Source of the DNA: Synaphobranchus kaupii | Lineage: Eukaryota > Chordata > Actinopteri > Anguilliformes > Synaphobranchidae | Reading direction: 5' to 3' | Length of the DNA stretch: 64,000 bases | NCBI GenBank assembly: GCA_029718625.1 | Contig: CM056389.1 | Span: forward strand, 3,833,734 to 3,897,733 | In this document: positions 23,654 through 34,973 of the stretch, piece by piece | Position numbering within the stretch: position 1 is the first letter of the stretch | Layout of the letters: every line of letters begins with the position of its first letter | The notes under the pieces: generated by a model | The model's database searches: none | What the model saw: only the letters and a program-made list of their open reading frames with translations | What the model was told of the DNA's origin: nothing | Made by a program: the position numbers and the translations under genes

Positions 23654-24946
23654 AGGGTAGTTCCACCAAAAAATGATGTTTGATTTGTAGGAAAAGGAGC
23701 TCTCCTGCTGATTAAAATGAGCTCGCAGCCAACTCTCTACCTGTAGTGAGATCAGAGATATAGCCCCAAACTCCTGCGCATGTACCAGGTACCTGCTTTA
23801 CTGTGAACTACAACAGCCAGGAGCACTTATAGTTTATGGGCGATGTCAGACAACAGGTTGCCACGCCCACTGAATAACGTTACCGGGGCGGAGGCCGAGG
23901 GGCTGGGCTGGGCATTTTACTGCTAGTCCTGCAGCGTCTCTTCCAGACTAGAGAGGCCACGTTACTCGCTGGCAAGTTAGCCACTAATGTTCCAGTTCTA
24001 CTGAAAAAATACCACCCACCATTATCTAGAGTCTCCAGAAAAACGGGGGAAATACGGCCATTCATTTAGGAAAACGGCCATTCATTTATCTACGGATTGG
24101 CAGCGCGTTCAGCTCCGAATCTGGCCGTGTATTCGGGCTCAAAACAGAAAGCCTTCCGCCTACGAAAAAATCTAGTAACATATTAAAAACATTGCAATTT
24201 TCGAAATGCCAAAAAGCTGATGTGTGGCTTAGCTACTGCATGGCAAACAGATTTAAAAACCCGCATTTGCACCTTTCTTTAATGCCAAGAAGCCGTGGCT
24301 AACAACAGCTAACGCACAAGCCCAGAAAATGACGTTAACATTGCTGCTGCAATCGAATGCTCAAAGTGAAACCGTTCGATATGGTCAGCTCGCTAATGGT
24401 AGTCTACTTTTCATGGTCATGGATCATAATGTAATGTTAGTTGACATGGTTCCTTACCGGGGGATTTGATAAGGCAGATGAGATGTCAGGGAATGATACC
24501 GGTGGTCCCTGAGTTGGATCATTTGTCCACTCTGTAACCGCATAAGGAGAGCACTTGAGTCCTGTTTGGTTTATTTTGCCAAAATATCTTTCGGAAACGT
24601 GTCAGTGTAATTTTCTGACATTATAATAAAATGACAATGATGGCTAGCTTGAGCTATGATGTGTCCCGACTCAGAACAGTGACAGACGCGGCATTGCTTT
24701 CCCCCTCGCTGGCTCCGCCTACGTGTCTATGTAACATACACACCCACTGACAGCACTGCAGTTTTTCAAAAATGCGGAAGAGGTAGAGGTATACGTCATT
24801 TTGACATATACCTCTACCAATATTTCATCTTTATCTGCGGATATTTCAGTACAGAAATTATTTTGGCCAGCCACAAAGAGAGACTTAATTAGTTGTGCCC
24901 TGATCTGTTAAATAAGGTTAATGTTGTTTTTCGGTGGAACTACCCT
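23654..24946. mobile_element. TTAA-target element, 1293 bp (copy 1 of 2)
   Basis: The ends AGGGTAGTTCCACC and GGTGGAACTACCCT are perfect inverted repeats with TTAA on each side (23650-23653, 24947-24950). The paralogous intron before the first LRR exon has CAACC-TTAA-AATCC without the element (about 22274-22286), an empty site that proves the insertion and its target. A reversed, truncated relative lies at 49234-50573. It has no transposase; piggyBac-type by target. Confidence 0.95.
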
Positions 24947-25001
24947 TTAAAATCCTCAATTTCACTCTTCATCACTGAACATCACTAACTCTTCTTTGCA
25001 G

Positions 25002-25175
25002 ACTGAACAGCTGTGACCTCACAGAGAAGTCCTGTGATATTGTGGCCTCAGCTCTCCAGTTATCAAACTCCCCCCTGAGAGATCTGGACCTCAGCTACAA
25101 TAACCCGGGAGATTCAGGAGTGAAGCTGCTCTGTGCTGGACTGATAAGTCCAAACTGTAAACTACAGAGACTGGG
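25002..25175 (+). CDS. NLR leucine-rich-repeat exon 2 (174 bp)
   Basis: The exon follows CTTTGCAG and ends at CTGGG|GTGAGT, phase 2 on both sides, 174 bp. It encodes [18 protein letters not shown] and [19 protein letters not shown], i.e. two LRRs. It is a close paralogue of the 22395-22655 exon but lacks the 87-bp duplication. One change, CTG to CCG, turns the usual NNLGDSG into NNPGDSG, placing a proline in the LRR loop. No frame damage is seen. Confidence 0.93.
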
Positions 25176-25792
25176 GTGAGTAGTGCTGTGTACTGTGTGA
25201 CTTTAACTAAATAGAATGAGTGATTATGACTGTGTAAGAGTTAGAATTTTGTCTCAGAAAGGAAAAAATTCAAACTTTCGGTATTTACAGAAAAAAAAAA
25301 TACTATGACATACAATATGCCAAAAGAGTAAAAAATTAATAAATTAATAGTAACACCACAATAAAACCAATACAAAACTATGAAACCATCAAAACACAGA
25401 CCAGTAAAACAATAAAAACTTACAAGATCTGTTTAAAAGCACACCTTGTAGCCTCCATCGTTATGCATAGCACAGATAGCCTCTTTTACACACCAGATTT
25501 ACATAAAACTATATGTTATTACACAGACTAAAAAACACACAAACTCTATGTAGAGACGCTCTAAAACCATCCCCCGAAACATTAGCACTGGATCCATCAC
25601 CTGCCCCTCTTGGATCCTGTTCCTCCCAGTGATCCAAACTGCGAGCTTTGCCTGCCCAAACAAGAAATTGATCGAGGAGAGCCCATGTCTGTGCTTTACA
25701 GTGTACCCTGGACCCAGAATGAAAACCCCAAAATCAAAAACCAACTCAAGCCTCCCACACAGGTCCCTCAACAAAGCAAACAAAGTGCAGGA

Positions 25793-26343
25793 TCTATGTG
25801 TGCCAGGTGTCTTTTAGTGGCTATGACTCCATGAATAAGCCTCCACTGGAGATCTCCTGACTCTATGTGTGCCAGGTGTCTTTTAGTGGCTATGACTCCA
25901 TGAATAAGCCTCCACTGGAGATCTCCTGACTCTATGTGTGCCAGGTGTCTTTTAGTGGCTATGACTCCATGAATAAGCTTCCACTGGAGATCTCCTGACT
26001 CTATGTGTGCCAGGTGTCTTTTAGTGGCTATGACTCCATGAATAAGCCTCCACTGGAGATCTCCTGACTCTATGTGTGCCAGGTATCTATTAGTGGCTAT
26101 GACTCCATGAATAAGCCCCCACTGGAGATCTCCTGACTCTATGTGTGCCAGGTATCTGTTAGTGGCTATGACTCCATGAATAAGCCTCCACTGGAGATCT
26201 CCTGACTCTATGTGTGCCAGGTATCTGTTAGTGGCTATGACTCCATGAATAAGCCTCCACTGGAGATCTCCTGACTCTATGTGTGCCAGGTGTCTTTTAG
26301 TGGCTATGACTCCATGAATAGGCCTCCACTGGAGATCCTGACC
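25793..26343. repeat. 69-bp minisatellite, 8 copies, grown from LINE coding sequence
   Basis: Eight 69-bp units start at 25793, 25862, 25931, 26000, 26069, 26138, 26207 and 26276. On the - strand each unit reads as 23 codons containing SGDLQWRLIHGVIATKRHLA, the conserved segment expected at this point of a Tx1 LINE protein. It is in frame with the LINE sequence before it. A protein-coding stretch was thus amplified in tandem. Confidence 0.95.
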
Positions 26344-26565
26344 GCTTTGGTATTGGAGCCTGATAAAAAAGTCTCCATTTTCTCAAAGCAGGTGTAAGAT
26401 TTTGGTCCAACCCCTGCCAAACACCTGCCCTCACCTCTCCCAGGGAAAGAAGGTGCCGAACATTAACACGCACAGTGTACAACGCCCTCTTACTCACAGC
26501 GTCAAACTCCCCCAACAGTGGTGTCCTAAAGAGCTTCCGTGTTCCTCCTGCCACTCCCCCTGTCA

Positions 26566-28560
26566 TGGTTTATGACCCTTTTTCCCTTGCGGTCGTGTTC
26601 CTCGGTCGCCACATGTGGGCGCTGCTCCATTAGTGGAGTTTTTGGCTCCGTCTCGTCTTTTCGCGGAGAAGTCTCGTCAGCGTTCACAGGTGTGCGTGTT
26701 TTCCGGTGAGCTATTTAAGCCCACGTTCCCTTCGTTCTGGGCTTCGATATTGATTGTTTGTTCCGTATTGTCTGGCATTATTTTCACTGGTTTTGTGTGT
26801 GGTATTATTTTGCCCTTATGCTACTTAGTCAGGATGATCAGGTCTAGGTTTGTACCATTTTTTTCTCCCAAGTATTTTATTGGAGTTTTGCGGGACTTGC
26901 CTTTGTGCTTTGAGCTTTTAGGTTGAATTCCTTTTTTGTGTGCTCGTTTCTGTCACCGCTTTCTGGTCTTTCCTTTTTTGTCCGTTGCCTAGATCTTTTG
27001 CCCTTTTCTGTCTCTTTCTCCTCTCTCTGTCTGCTGTCTTCCGTGAAAGCGAGAGGAGTCTTTGTTTGATTGTGTGTATTTGTATGGTAGTTTCTTACTA
27101 AGAGACAGGGCGTTTTATCATACTGACTTTAGGGCTTTATTTATTCTTAGAGGCAGGGCATGTATTTTCGATTGAGCTTGCGTTAGCTGGTAATTCCGGT
27201 GCAGCTGTCCTGTTCATCCTTCAGTACCCATCTCTATATATGGAGTCTGGGCGATTCTGTTCGGAACATTAGTTCTGTTCGTCCTTTGGTACCTGTCTTC
27301 TCATAGGGAGTCTGGGCGATTTTGTTGACATGTTTGCGTTTGACTGCAGGTCTCTGAGGGTAGCCTTGGAACATTGGTTCTCTGTTCCATTCGCCTCGTT
27401 ACATTCTCCTTTATTGAGAGGCTAGGGCGTGTATTTTCTACTAAGCTCGTATTGGTCATTTTTTGCTAGTAAAGTTATGGGACGACGGTGCTCCGTCGGC
27501 TCGCCTGTAAAATGTTTCTCTCTCCTGGGAGATCGGGCGTTTACCCCTTTACGTTTTCTGGAGTAATGCGGGACTTGCCTATGTGGATGTGGTTATTAGG
27601 ACTCTTCCCCCCTGGCTCTTGTCTGTTCCTGCTTCCTGGTCTTTGCATGTGACTGCGAGCTTATGGAAGTACCCATGGAATGTTATATCTGTTCCTTCGC
27701 CTCGTTACATTTCCTCTTTTCCAAGAGGCAGGGGTTTTAATCTCTATCAAACTCGCGTTGGTCTTTTGAGCCGGTAATGTCCGGTGCAGCGGTCCTGTTC
27801 GTCCTTTTTACCTGCGGGTACTGTAGTTCTGTTCGTTCTCCGGGTATGTTTCTCCTTATATGGAGCTTAGGCGATGTTGTGGACATGTTTGTGTTTGACT
27901 GCGAGTCTCTGAGAGTAGCCTTGGAACGTTAGATCTCCGTTCCTTTTCGCCTCCTCGTATACTAATTCGTATTAGTTTGTAGTGTTTGTTGGCTGTGTGT
28001 TTTATTTGTACCATTTATGCTGCTCGCCTATTCTAACGCCTCATTACTGAGGCAGGGCGTTTATTATTGCTGGCCTTTTAGTTACTTAGCTCGTAGTATA
28101 AGTAAGTATAGGGTAGCAGTTCTTTGTTCCCTTTCACCTTGTTTGGTTTTCTTGCTGTGAAACTAGGCGTTTGTGCTTCTACTCATTTGTGTGTTACAGT
28201 GTGCCAGTTCGTAGCTTCGGTACGTTTGGTGTGTGTTATTTGTGCCATTATGCTACTCGCCTGTTCTTATGCGTCTCGTTGCCGAGACAGGGCATTTATT
28301 ATTTTTGGCTCTTTCTTCTGTCACTTTGCTCGTAGAAGTATGGGAGTCCTGTGCTTTGTTCCATTAGCCTTGTTTGGTTTTCTTACTGAAACCTGGCGTT
28401 TGCGCTTCTACTCATTGGTGTGTGTGACAGTGAGCCGGTTAGTAGCTTTGGTATGTGTGTTTCCCTGTCTTGTCCCCTTCCCTTAATTACGGGGTTTCCC
28501 GTCCTAGTGGCCTAGTGCTTAAAGAATCCCCTTGCTGCGTTTGGCCCCTCCTACCTGACA
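26566..28560. mobile_element. Probable solo LTR, about 2.0 kb
   Basis: It begins TGGTTTATGACCC and ends CTACCTGACA. The flanks TGTCA and CGTCA (GTCA shared) fit a 4-5 bp duplication. It cleanly interrupts the Tx1 LINE. The interior is T-rich on + and contains at least two diverged blocks of several hundred bases (the phrase GTTTGACTGCGAGTCTCTGAG and variants near 27330 and 27895). No retroelement genes are seen. Confidence 0.65.
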
Positions 28561-29163
28561 CGTCACGCCACCATTACACCCCCTGCAGCGCGCGTACATG
28601 GATGTGTGGGAAAGCAGGGGCCTCCGTCAGGTGTGGTACAACAGCAACACCTCGTTGGGTGGGAGAGGCAGAGCCGCCTTTATTCCCACCAGGATCTTCT
28701 CCACCAGCCGCACTGAATGGACCCCTGCTTGTGCTGCAATGGCCGCTGCGTCTCTCCAACCACCGTCCTCCGTGCTCCACAAGTGAGCAGCTTCTTCAAG
28801 CCAGTCCTCACAAAATGACCCCTAAGGCTGGCCAACACCTGCGGTGACAGTCTCAGCAGGGGGCTCATCCAGGATCCAAAGGGCCCCTCGCTGCACGATA
28901 AAAACACCTAACCACACCCTCGGCATAGAGGTGTAGAACGCAGGAAGGCCCACAGTGCTTGCCCCCTGCATGTTCATTAAGAAGAGATGCCAGTCCAGTC
29001 CCAAACCCCCTGCCATCCTCAGCAGGGCACAGGCGGTCTCCCTCCAGCTCACATCAGCATGGTAACACAGCCTCTGTACAGCCTGCAAGCGAAAGGCCAT
29101 CACACGGCTTTCCAGGTCAATAAGACCCTGCCCCCTTCCTGCAAGGGCAGATGAAGCACTGCT

Positions 29164-29617
29164 AGCCGCCGCGGTGGCGTAGCGGACAAAGGCACAGACT
29201 TTTTAGTCTGAGGATCGGGGGTTCGATCCCCGGTCCTGCCAGTTCCGAGCATGGCCGGTGCCCTGAGTGAGCGGCCGGTGGTTGAGGGAGCGGCCGGTGC
29301 CCTGAGGGAGCGGCCGGTGGCTGAGGGAGTGGCCGGTGGTTGAGGGAGCGTAAATTGGCAGCTGCTCCCTGCAGGAGGGGCTCGGAGAGAGAGCGCAAGT
29401 GCAGCCCTGGGCGAGTTAGAATCACGGTCAGGTTTGGAGGGGCCGCGTCCTGAAGAGGGCGGGGCATCCTCTCTCCCACTACCGACTGACAGGGCTCGTG
29501 GCGGCGATTCTCTAGCGGTTGCTACACGGGGATAATTGATAGAATAGGGTTCAATTGGTTACTAAATTGTGAGAAAATGGGGAAAAAATCAGAAATAAAT
29601 TATTTTTAAAAAGATAC
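29164..29617 (+). mobile_element. tRNA-derived SINE with internal VNTR
   Basis: The head (about 29165-29242) is tRNA-like: box A GTGGCGTAGCGG, the stem-loop CAGACTTTTTAGTCTG resembling the tRNA-Lys(UUU) anticodon arm, and box B GGTTCGATCCCC. The body holds about five copies of a 20-bp GC-rich unit (GCGGCCGGTGGCTGAGGGAG type, 29262-29350). It ends in an A-rich tail. The flanking 9-bp duplication AGCACTGCT (29155-29163, 29618-29626) shows insertion into the Tx1 LINE. Transcription would be by RNA polymerase III. It is not a functional tRNA gene, because the 5' half does not fold as a full cloverleaf. Confidence 0.85.
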
Positions 29618-29935
29618 AGCACTGCTGCCCTGAGCCAGTGCTGCCCTCACCAAAACTATTTTACAATAGTCTTTCGTAGCTCACTTTGGTGGAGTTAAAT
29701 CAGCAAGCTTATACCAGAGAGCAGAGGCAACTAAATTATTTAGGATCAGCACCCTCCCCCTAAAGGAAACCTGAGAGAGGAGCCACTTCCACTTAGACAT
29801 CCTGCCACACGCTTTGTCCAGTGCACCCTCGCAGTTTTTTAGGATGTACTGCCTAGTCCCCAGGCACACCCCCAAAACCTTAAGCCCCTCCCTTCTCCAG
29901 GCTAGGTTGCCATGACCAAGTTGTAGCTGCTCTGT

Positions 29936-30782
29936 ATATTTTTTTGGAAGACCAGAGAAGAGAGCATTACAGTAGTCTAATCTACTTGTAACAAAGGCAT
30001 GTATTTACCGTTCAGCATCAGCTTGCGAGAGGAAAGGCCTTACTTTAATAATGTTTCGCAAATGGAAAAAGGCTACCCTTGTTACATTTCTTATATGTGG
30101 CAGAAAGCTTAAGTCAGCATCCAAGATTACACCTATATTCTTAACTTGAGGTTTATTTTTTAGTTCTTAGATAATCTTTCTCTCTGGGCCTTAGATCCAA
30201 TGATAAGTATTTCAGTCTTATCCTGATTCAACTGAAGAAAATTCTGAGACATCCAGAGATTAATATCATTCAGACAGTTTTCTAAGGAACCGATTGGGCT
30301 TTCATCATCAGGCAATACAGAAATATAGCTATGAAAATTAACCCCATGGTTACTAATGATTTTACCAAGTGGAAGCATGTATAAACAAAAGAGTAATGGG
30401 CCAATAATAGAACCCTGAGGAATCCCACAGTTAATAAAAGCTTTTTCTGATACAGAATCCCTTACAGCAAGAGAAAAATTTCTTCCAGCCAGATATGAAT
30501 AAAATCATTTAAGAACTGTTCCTGAGAGACCTACCCCCTTGTTCAAGTCAATGTAGCAAAATCTTATTGTCCACAGTGTCAAATACAGCACTGAGATCTA
30601 ACAGAACAAGAACAGACACACCACCAGCATCTATGCACATTCGAATATCATTGACTACCTTGACTAGAGCCGTTTCTGTACTGTGTGGTTTGACCAGAAG
30701 CCTGACTGAAATTTCTAAAGAATGGTATTTTTACTGAGAAAATCATTTAACTGTCTAAAAACCACCTTTTCAATAATCTTGC
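29936..30782 (-). pseudogene. L2-like LINE reverse-transcriptase fragment
   Basis: On the - strand the frame 30160-30378 reads MLPLGKIISNHGVNFHSY..., then NLWMSQNFLQLNQDKTEIL, the part just before and after the RT active site in L2-type LINEs. Upstream, broken frames give SKIIEKVV- and QSGF-like blocks. There are many stops. The right side is cut by the TTAA element at 30783, the left by the Tx1 LINE. Confidence 0.8.
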
Positions 30783-30786
30783 TTAA

Positions 30787-32798
30787 CCCCTTGGCGCAGA
30801 TAGCAAATTTCACCTATTTAGGGGGTGCTCTGTTTAAGGGTTTATAACTCCAGGTGTGAGCATCACATAAACTTGGTAAATGGCTTAAATGAAACAAGAC
30901 AGGTGTACCATTTACAATACAAAGATTTGTTTATTTTCATAATTTAAGTCAAAATAAAGTGCCACAAATGCAAAGAAACTTTGGGGGGGAAAAAAATAAT
31001 AATAATAATGTTTTTCTTTAGTTTGCTGAGAGCTACATAAGTGAAATCGGTAATATATATACATTTCCTGGATCATAAACTCCATGTCCACAAGTTTTGC
31101 TAAATCTAAGGATGATATGCAGAACTACTAAAGGTCTATGATGCAAAATATAGCAGTGTACCCTGTTGTCCATTAGTGTCTCCAAATCTATCCAAATGGC
31201 TAAATTGTGCACTGCTGTAAATAAATAAAAGAATTATGATAAATTTAACTAGAAATCAAAAGTTTTGGCTCATAAAACTCACTTTTGCATAATGTCCAAG
31301 TGGGAATTACATATTTTCATCAGTATAGGGGGGTAGATATCTATGGGTCCAAAACCCCTATGCAAAACATGTCATAAAATGAATAAAATTATTCATTATT
31401 GTATTATAACGCATATACATTTGCTCCTTCTGATGGCTTAAGATAAAAAACGTTGATATCAGTGTTACATACACCTGTTGCCTAATCATTCACTCTTGTA
31501 CCTCAATAAAACATCACTTGTCCCTGTACTCTATAGTATGTATACTTTTGTCCTGGGATTATATTTTCTTGTAGTTTTTTAAAAGTTTTCTATTCATAAT
31601 GACTCCAAGGAAATTTTTACCTTAATCCACATATCAGCGCATAGTAAATTGGAATGAGCATTTGTCATGCCCTAAGAGACAAGTATATAGGCTACGCCAT
31701 AGCCTATATTATGTATGATAACATAAACATAAAATAGTGAGAGAGGAAAATGTGGCTGCAAAATGCTGCCAAATGTTCTATCTTCAATGAACATCGGTAG
31801 CCTACATCAAAAATACATTTAACGATTGCACTACAGTATGTGAACTGCACTCAAAATACGAAAATAACAATAGTGCTATCAAACATGTTGGAAAGACAGT
31901 GCTCGAGTGGAAACACGAACGTACATATGTAGCCAGTGAGACCAACGGCATTTTAGACGCAAAAATACTTACATATCGGAAAAGGGAAACTCCCCTCCAT
32001 AATGCGTATTCTATAGAGCTTGCGTAATACTAGACAGTTAATATGAAAACTGCCGTTACGCTGGGCTGTAGTAAATTGGTCAAAGCACCCAAAAAGACTT
32101 GCCATGTGCCGTTGCTAAGGTTATAATGTACTCTATTGGATACAAAAGCGGACAGTTAAACCAGAATGAACTGTAATGAATGAGACAGGCTTACAGGGCA
32201 TGGGGGTATTATGCTGCGACGTTTCAGATAGTGTAATAGCGGTATAAAGTGTTGTATATTTCTCAAACCGATTGTACCAGACAATAAATGACCACTGAAT
32301 TTTGAAAGGAACATCTCGATGTGTAAAACCAATGGTAGGATTGTATATTTATTTCATATTTAGTAGCATATATTGCTAGTAGAATACATGGTAGAATGAG
32401 ACAGTACTTTCACAGTTTATTTTGCATTTGAGTGAGCAGGGCTTTTCACGGCTTTTCTGGCATACGATCAGGCTATTGTTGGGTCTATCTCGTTGCTATG
32501 ACGTTATTCTAATTTTATATGGTGAATAAATATATTTATGAACTCAAACATAGACGCTATTGCCCACTATGTCACACATAGGTAGGTATAGACTAGGTGG
32601 GGGGTTGCTTGTTAAATGGACTTGCTACGGGGAAATAGTGACACTTAGAAACTCCGTATTCGGCAGAAATCGTCACGAACCGTCTACCAATAAAGAGTTT
32701 GTGATTTTGTGATTTCCACCAATAGTTTGGCTGCAGGAGCAACGAATGTCTCAGTTGAGCAAAAAGCTTCCGCCGGTGTCACCTTCTACGCAAAGGAG
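30787..32798. mobile_element. TTAA-target element, 2.0 kb (copy A)
   Basis: The left end CCCCTTGGCGCAGA and right end (complement CTCCTTTGCGTAGAAGG) are imperfect inverted repeats with TTAA on each side (30783-30786, 32799-32802). Copy B at 57907-60375 matches along the whole length with a solo LTR added. There is no transposase; only frames below 100 codons. PiggyBac-type by target. Confidence 0.88.
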
Positions 32799-32802
32799 TT
32801 AA

Positions 32803-34130
32803 GGGAGCCGAAGTTTTGAGTTTTCATGCCAGCACAGCTAGGCCTAGAGGCCTGAAATGAGCTAGAATACTGTTTTCTTTTTTATAAGATGAAGTTCGTT
32901 GCTAAATACTACCTGAATCTCTTACTTTCTTCACCATCTTCACTGTTGTTCCAGCTGCTCACTCGAGTGAAAATGGCCGTTAAGACCAAACCACACGCTT
33001 TTCATTTCAGAATGATTTCCATTAATTGGACGCCTACCACGCCCCACCCATATACCCAAAATTCAGCTCACGCAGGCCATCAACATGCAAAGTTCACATG
33101 AGCAAAGCCTTTCCTATTTCCTTGAGTAAAGGCAATTAATGTGCGCCCAAGTTTATTTATGTTATAAATGACATATTCACAACAGGGCGCACAAATTTAC
33201 CATAGCCTATAGGCCAAATCATTTTGTTGAGAAATGCGTCAGTAGGCTAATGCCATAATTAAGTAAATGCTTTTCTGTTTTTTTTTCTTTCGTTAAACCC
33301 TGTTACCTTTGGCCCACTAGAAGCAATTTTCGTATCGGTGCGTTTTATGCATTTATGAAGGTTGTAAACAATGTATTGTTGTATTGCCCAGTGAGGATGT
33401 GTTTCCGCTTTTAACAATCCCACATCGGAATTTTGGAATTTTCTTAAAGTTGTAATTTATAATTTCAGAGAAATATTAATTGGACCTACTATAATTGGGA
33501 TGTCGAAGACGCACCACAAGGGGGCCACCGTGGATAGGGTATTATGGCTTTGGGATATAAGAAAGATGTAGGTTACACTGCTGACTGAACACAGCTAAGC
33601 TACGCTATGATATTCTTTGCTGCTTCTCGACGGCAGTGTTACAGTCCTGTAAACTCGTAGTTTAGGTTAATTGAACAAAGAAAGGCTTGTTCAATTATGC
33701 AATAAAAGACTGAAATGTCACTATACAAAGAGTATTCAATTGCCTGCTGCAATAAGTCACATTAAGTATGAGCTGATCACAAATAGTTTGTGCACAATTT
33801 AAGCAAACATAATTAATGTAGTCCGCGATGTTAATTGTGAAGTAGCCTATGTGCGGAACAACAGAGATGCTATTGTAACAACGAAACATAGGCTACTGCA
33901 TAAATCCTTAATATCTGCAATATTTGCCAGGACAAAATGCTGTTGGTTCAACAGAGCATATCCTGTATTGATGTTTGAACCAGGAACCAATTGGGTCATC
34001 TTTTGTTTGTTTATTGCCAAAAATGTTACGCGTGCGTATTTGGGTGAGTTGTGGTTTCGTCGCATTTTAAATAGGCGTTTTTAACAATAATTTGTTAGTC
34101 AGTTACTAATCATGTGTGAGGTTGAAACCA
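32803..34130. other. Unassigned sequence with one repeated block
   Basis: I see no gene. The reading frame 32889-33101 (70 codons) has no recognisable domain. The block 33599-33889 is repeated at 62949-63238. Confidence 0.4.
33599..33889 (+). repeat. 290-bp interspersed repeat (copy 1 of 2)
   Basis: This block (TACGCTATGATATTCTTTGC to GTAACAACGAAA) is about 95% identical, by eye, to 62949-63238 in the same orientation. No inverted ends or coding content are visible. Confidence 0.85.
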
Positions 34131-34295
34131 GGGGTATTCCAGAAAGCAGGATTACTAGGTTTGCTGGATAGCTGCACTGATCTCAAACAGCTCTTTTTAC
34201 TTCAGTCCATGCATGTTCCAGATATGGAAGGGTTCTGGGTTTTACTGCAGTTATCAAGCTAACCCAGTAATCCTGCGTTCTGGAATAGCTACCCC
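34131..34295. mobile_element. Short MITE
   Basis: The ends GGGGTATTCCAGAAAGCAGG and CCTGCGTTCTGGAATAGCTACCCC form inverted repeats of about 25 bp around a 165-bp element. Target duplication is not clear. Confidence 0.75.
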
Positions 34296-34781
34296 AGCCC
34301 CCAGGTGCTCGCAGGATCATACATTTTAGGGAAGCTTATACCACAACATCTTCATGGAGATTAATTTTAGGCTACAGGCTACAATTGTAGCACATGTTAC
34401 AACCATGCAGCATGGGGATGGGCTTGCTGTTTAGTTGCTTATAATGTCTGTGAGTAGGCTAGGCAATGCAAGTCAAACCTATATGTTAACTTGGAGCCTG
34501 GAGATAAATGATAAATATGTTAGCCTATGTGTTTTGGTTTAATGATCGCAAGGAGCAAACAAAAAACACATCCGATTCATGAATTAGGCTACTTGAGTGG
34601 GTAAATTATTTTTTTTTAAATAACTCGCGCAGAGTTTAGTGGAGAGCACAAATTGCATGGATATCAGTTAGATGACAACAAAACGCATATGAACGCATTT
34701 CCGTATCCGTGCTTATTGTGTGTGAAAATGCGATTATTAGGCTACCCCAGTGAGCAAAATCCGGAATCTAGACGTCTAGAG

Positions 34782-34973
34782 CAGTGGTCCCCAACCCTGT
34801 TCCTGGAGATCTACCGTCCTGCAGGTTTTCATTTCAATCCTAATTTGGCACACCTGATTCTGCTAATTAGCAGATCAATGAGATCTCTAGCTGTTGAATG
34901 AGTGTGCTTTATTAGGGTTGGAGTGAAAACCTACAGGATGGTAGATCTCCAGGAACAGGGTTGGGGACCACTG
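34782..34973. mobile_element. Palindromic hAT MITE, 192 bp
   Basis: The ends CAGTGGTCCCCAACCCTG and CAGGGTTGGGGACCACTG are perfect inverted repeats flanked by the octamer GTCTAGAG (34774-34781, 34974-34981). The arms extend through GGAGATCTAC. Typical small Charlie-type hAT MITE. Confidence 0.95.

Larger units (their letters stand above)
25285..29935 (-). mobile_element. Tx1-type (L1 group) LINE, 5'-truncated and interrupted
   Basis: The - strand pieces read in LINE order. 29681-29875 gives LGTRQYILKN, KWKWLLSQVSFRGRVLILNN and SALWYKLA, the typical Tx1 RT tail. 28822-29103 continues (VMAFRLQAVQRLCYHADVSW). 26297-26566 gives LRKWRLFYQAPIPKRSG. 25499-25783 gives INFLFGQAKLAVWITGRNRI, near the C-terminus. 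The catalytic RT core and endonuclease are missing at the 5' end (junction near 29935). A SINE, a solo LTR and an internal minisatellite break it, so it is dead. The 25285-25495 part is probably its 3' UTR. Confidence 0.85.

Noticed and set aside
28574..28907. Overlapping + and - frames near 28.6-28.9 kb as new genes
   Set aside because: They are frames of the interrupted Tx1 LINE.
29165..29242. Functional tRNA-Lys gene
   Set aside because: Boxes A and B are present but a full cloverleaf is not, and it continues into a SINE body with target duplications.
32889..33101. 70-codon frame after TTAA element copy A
   Set aside because: No domain, no conserved copy elsewhere in the window, and no context supporting a gene.
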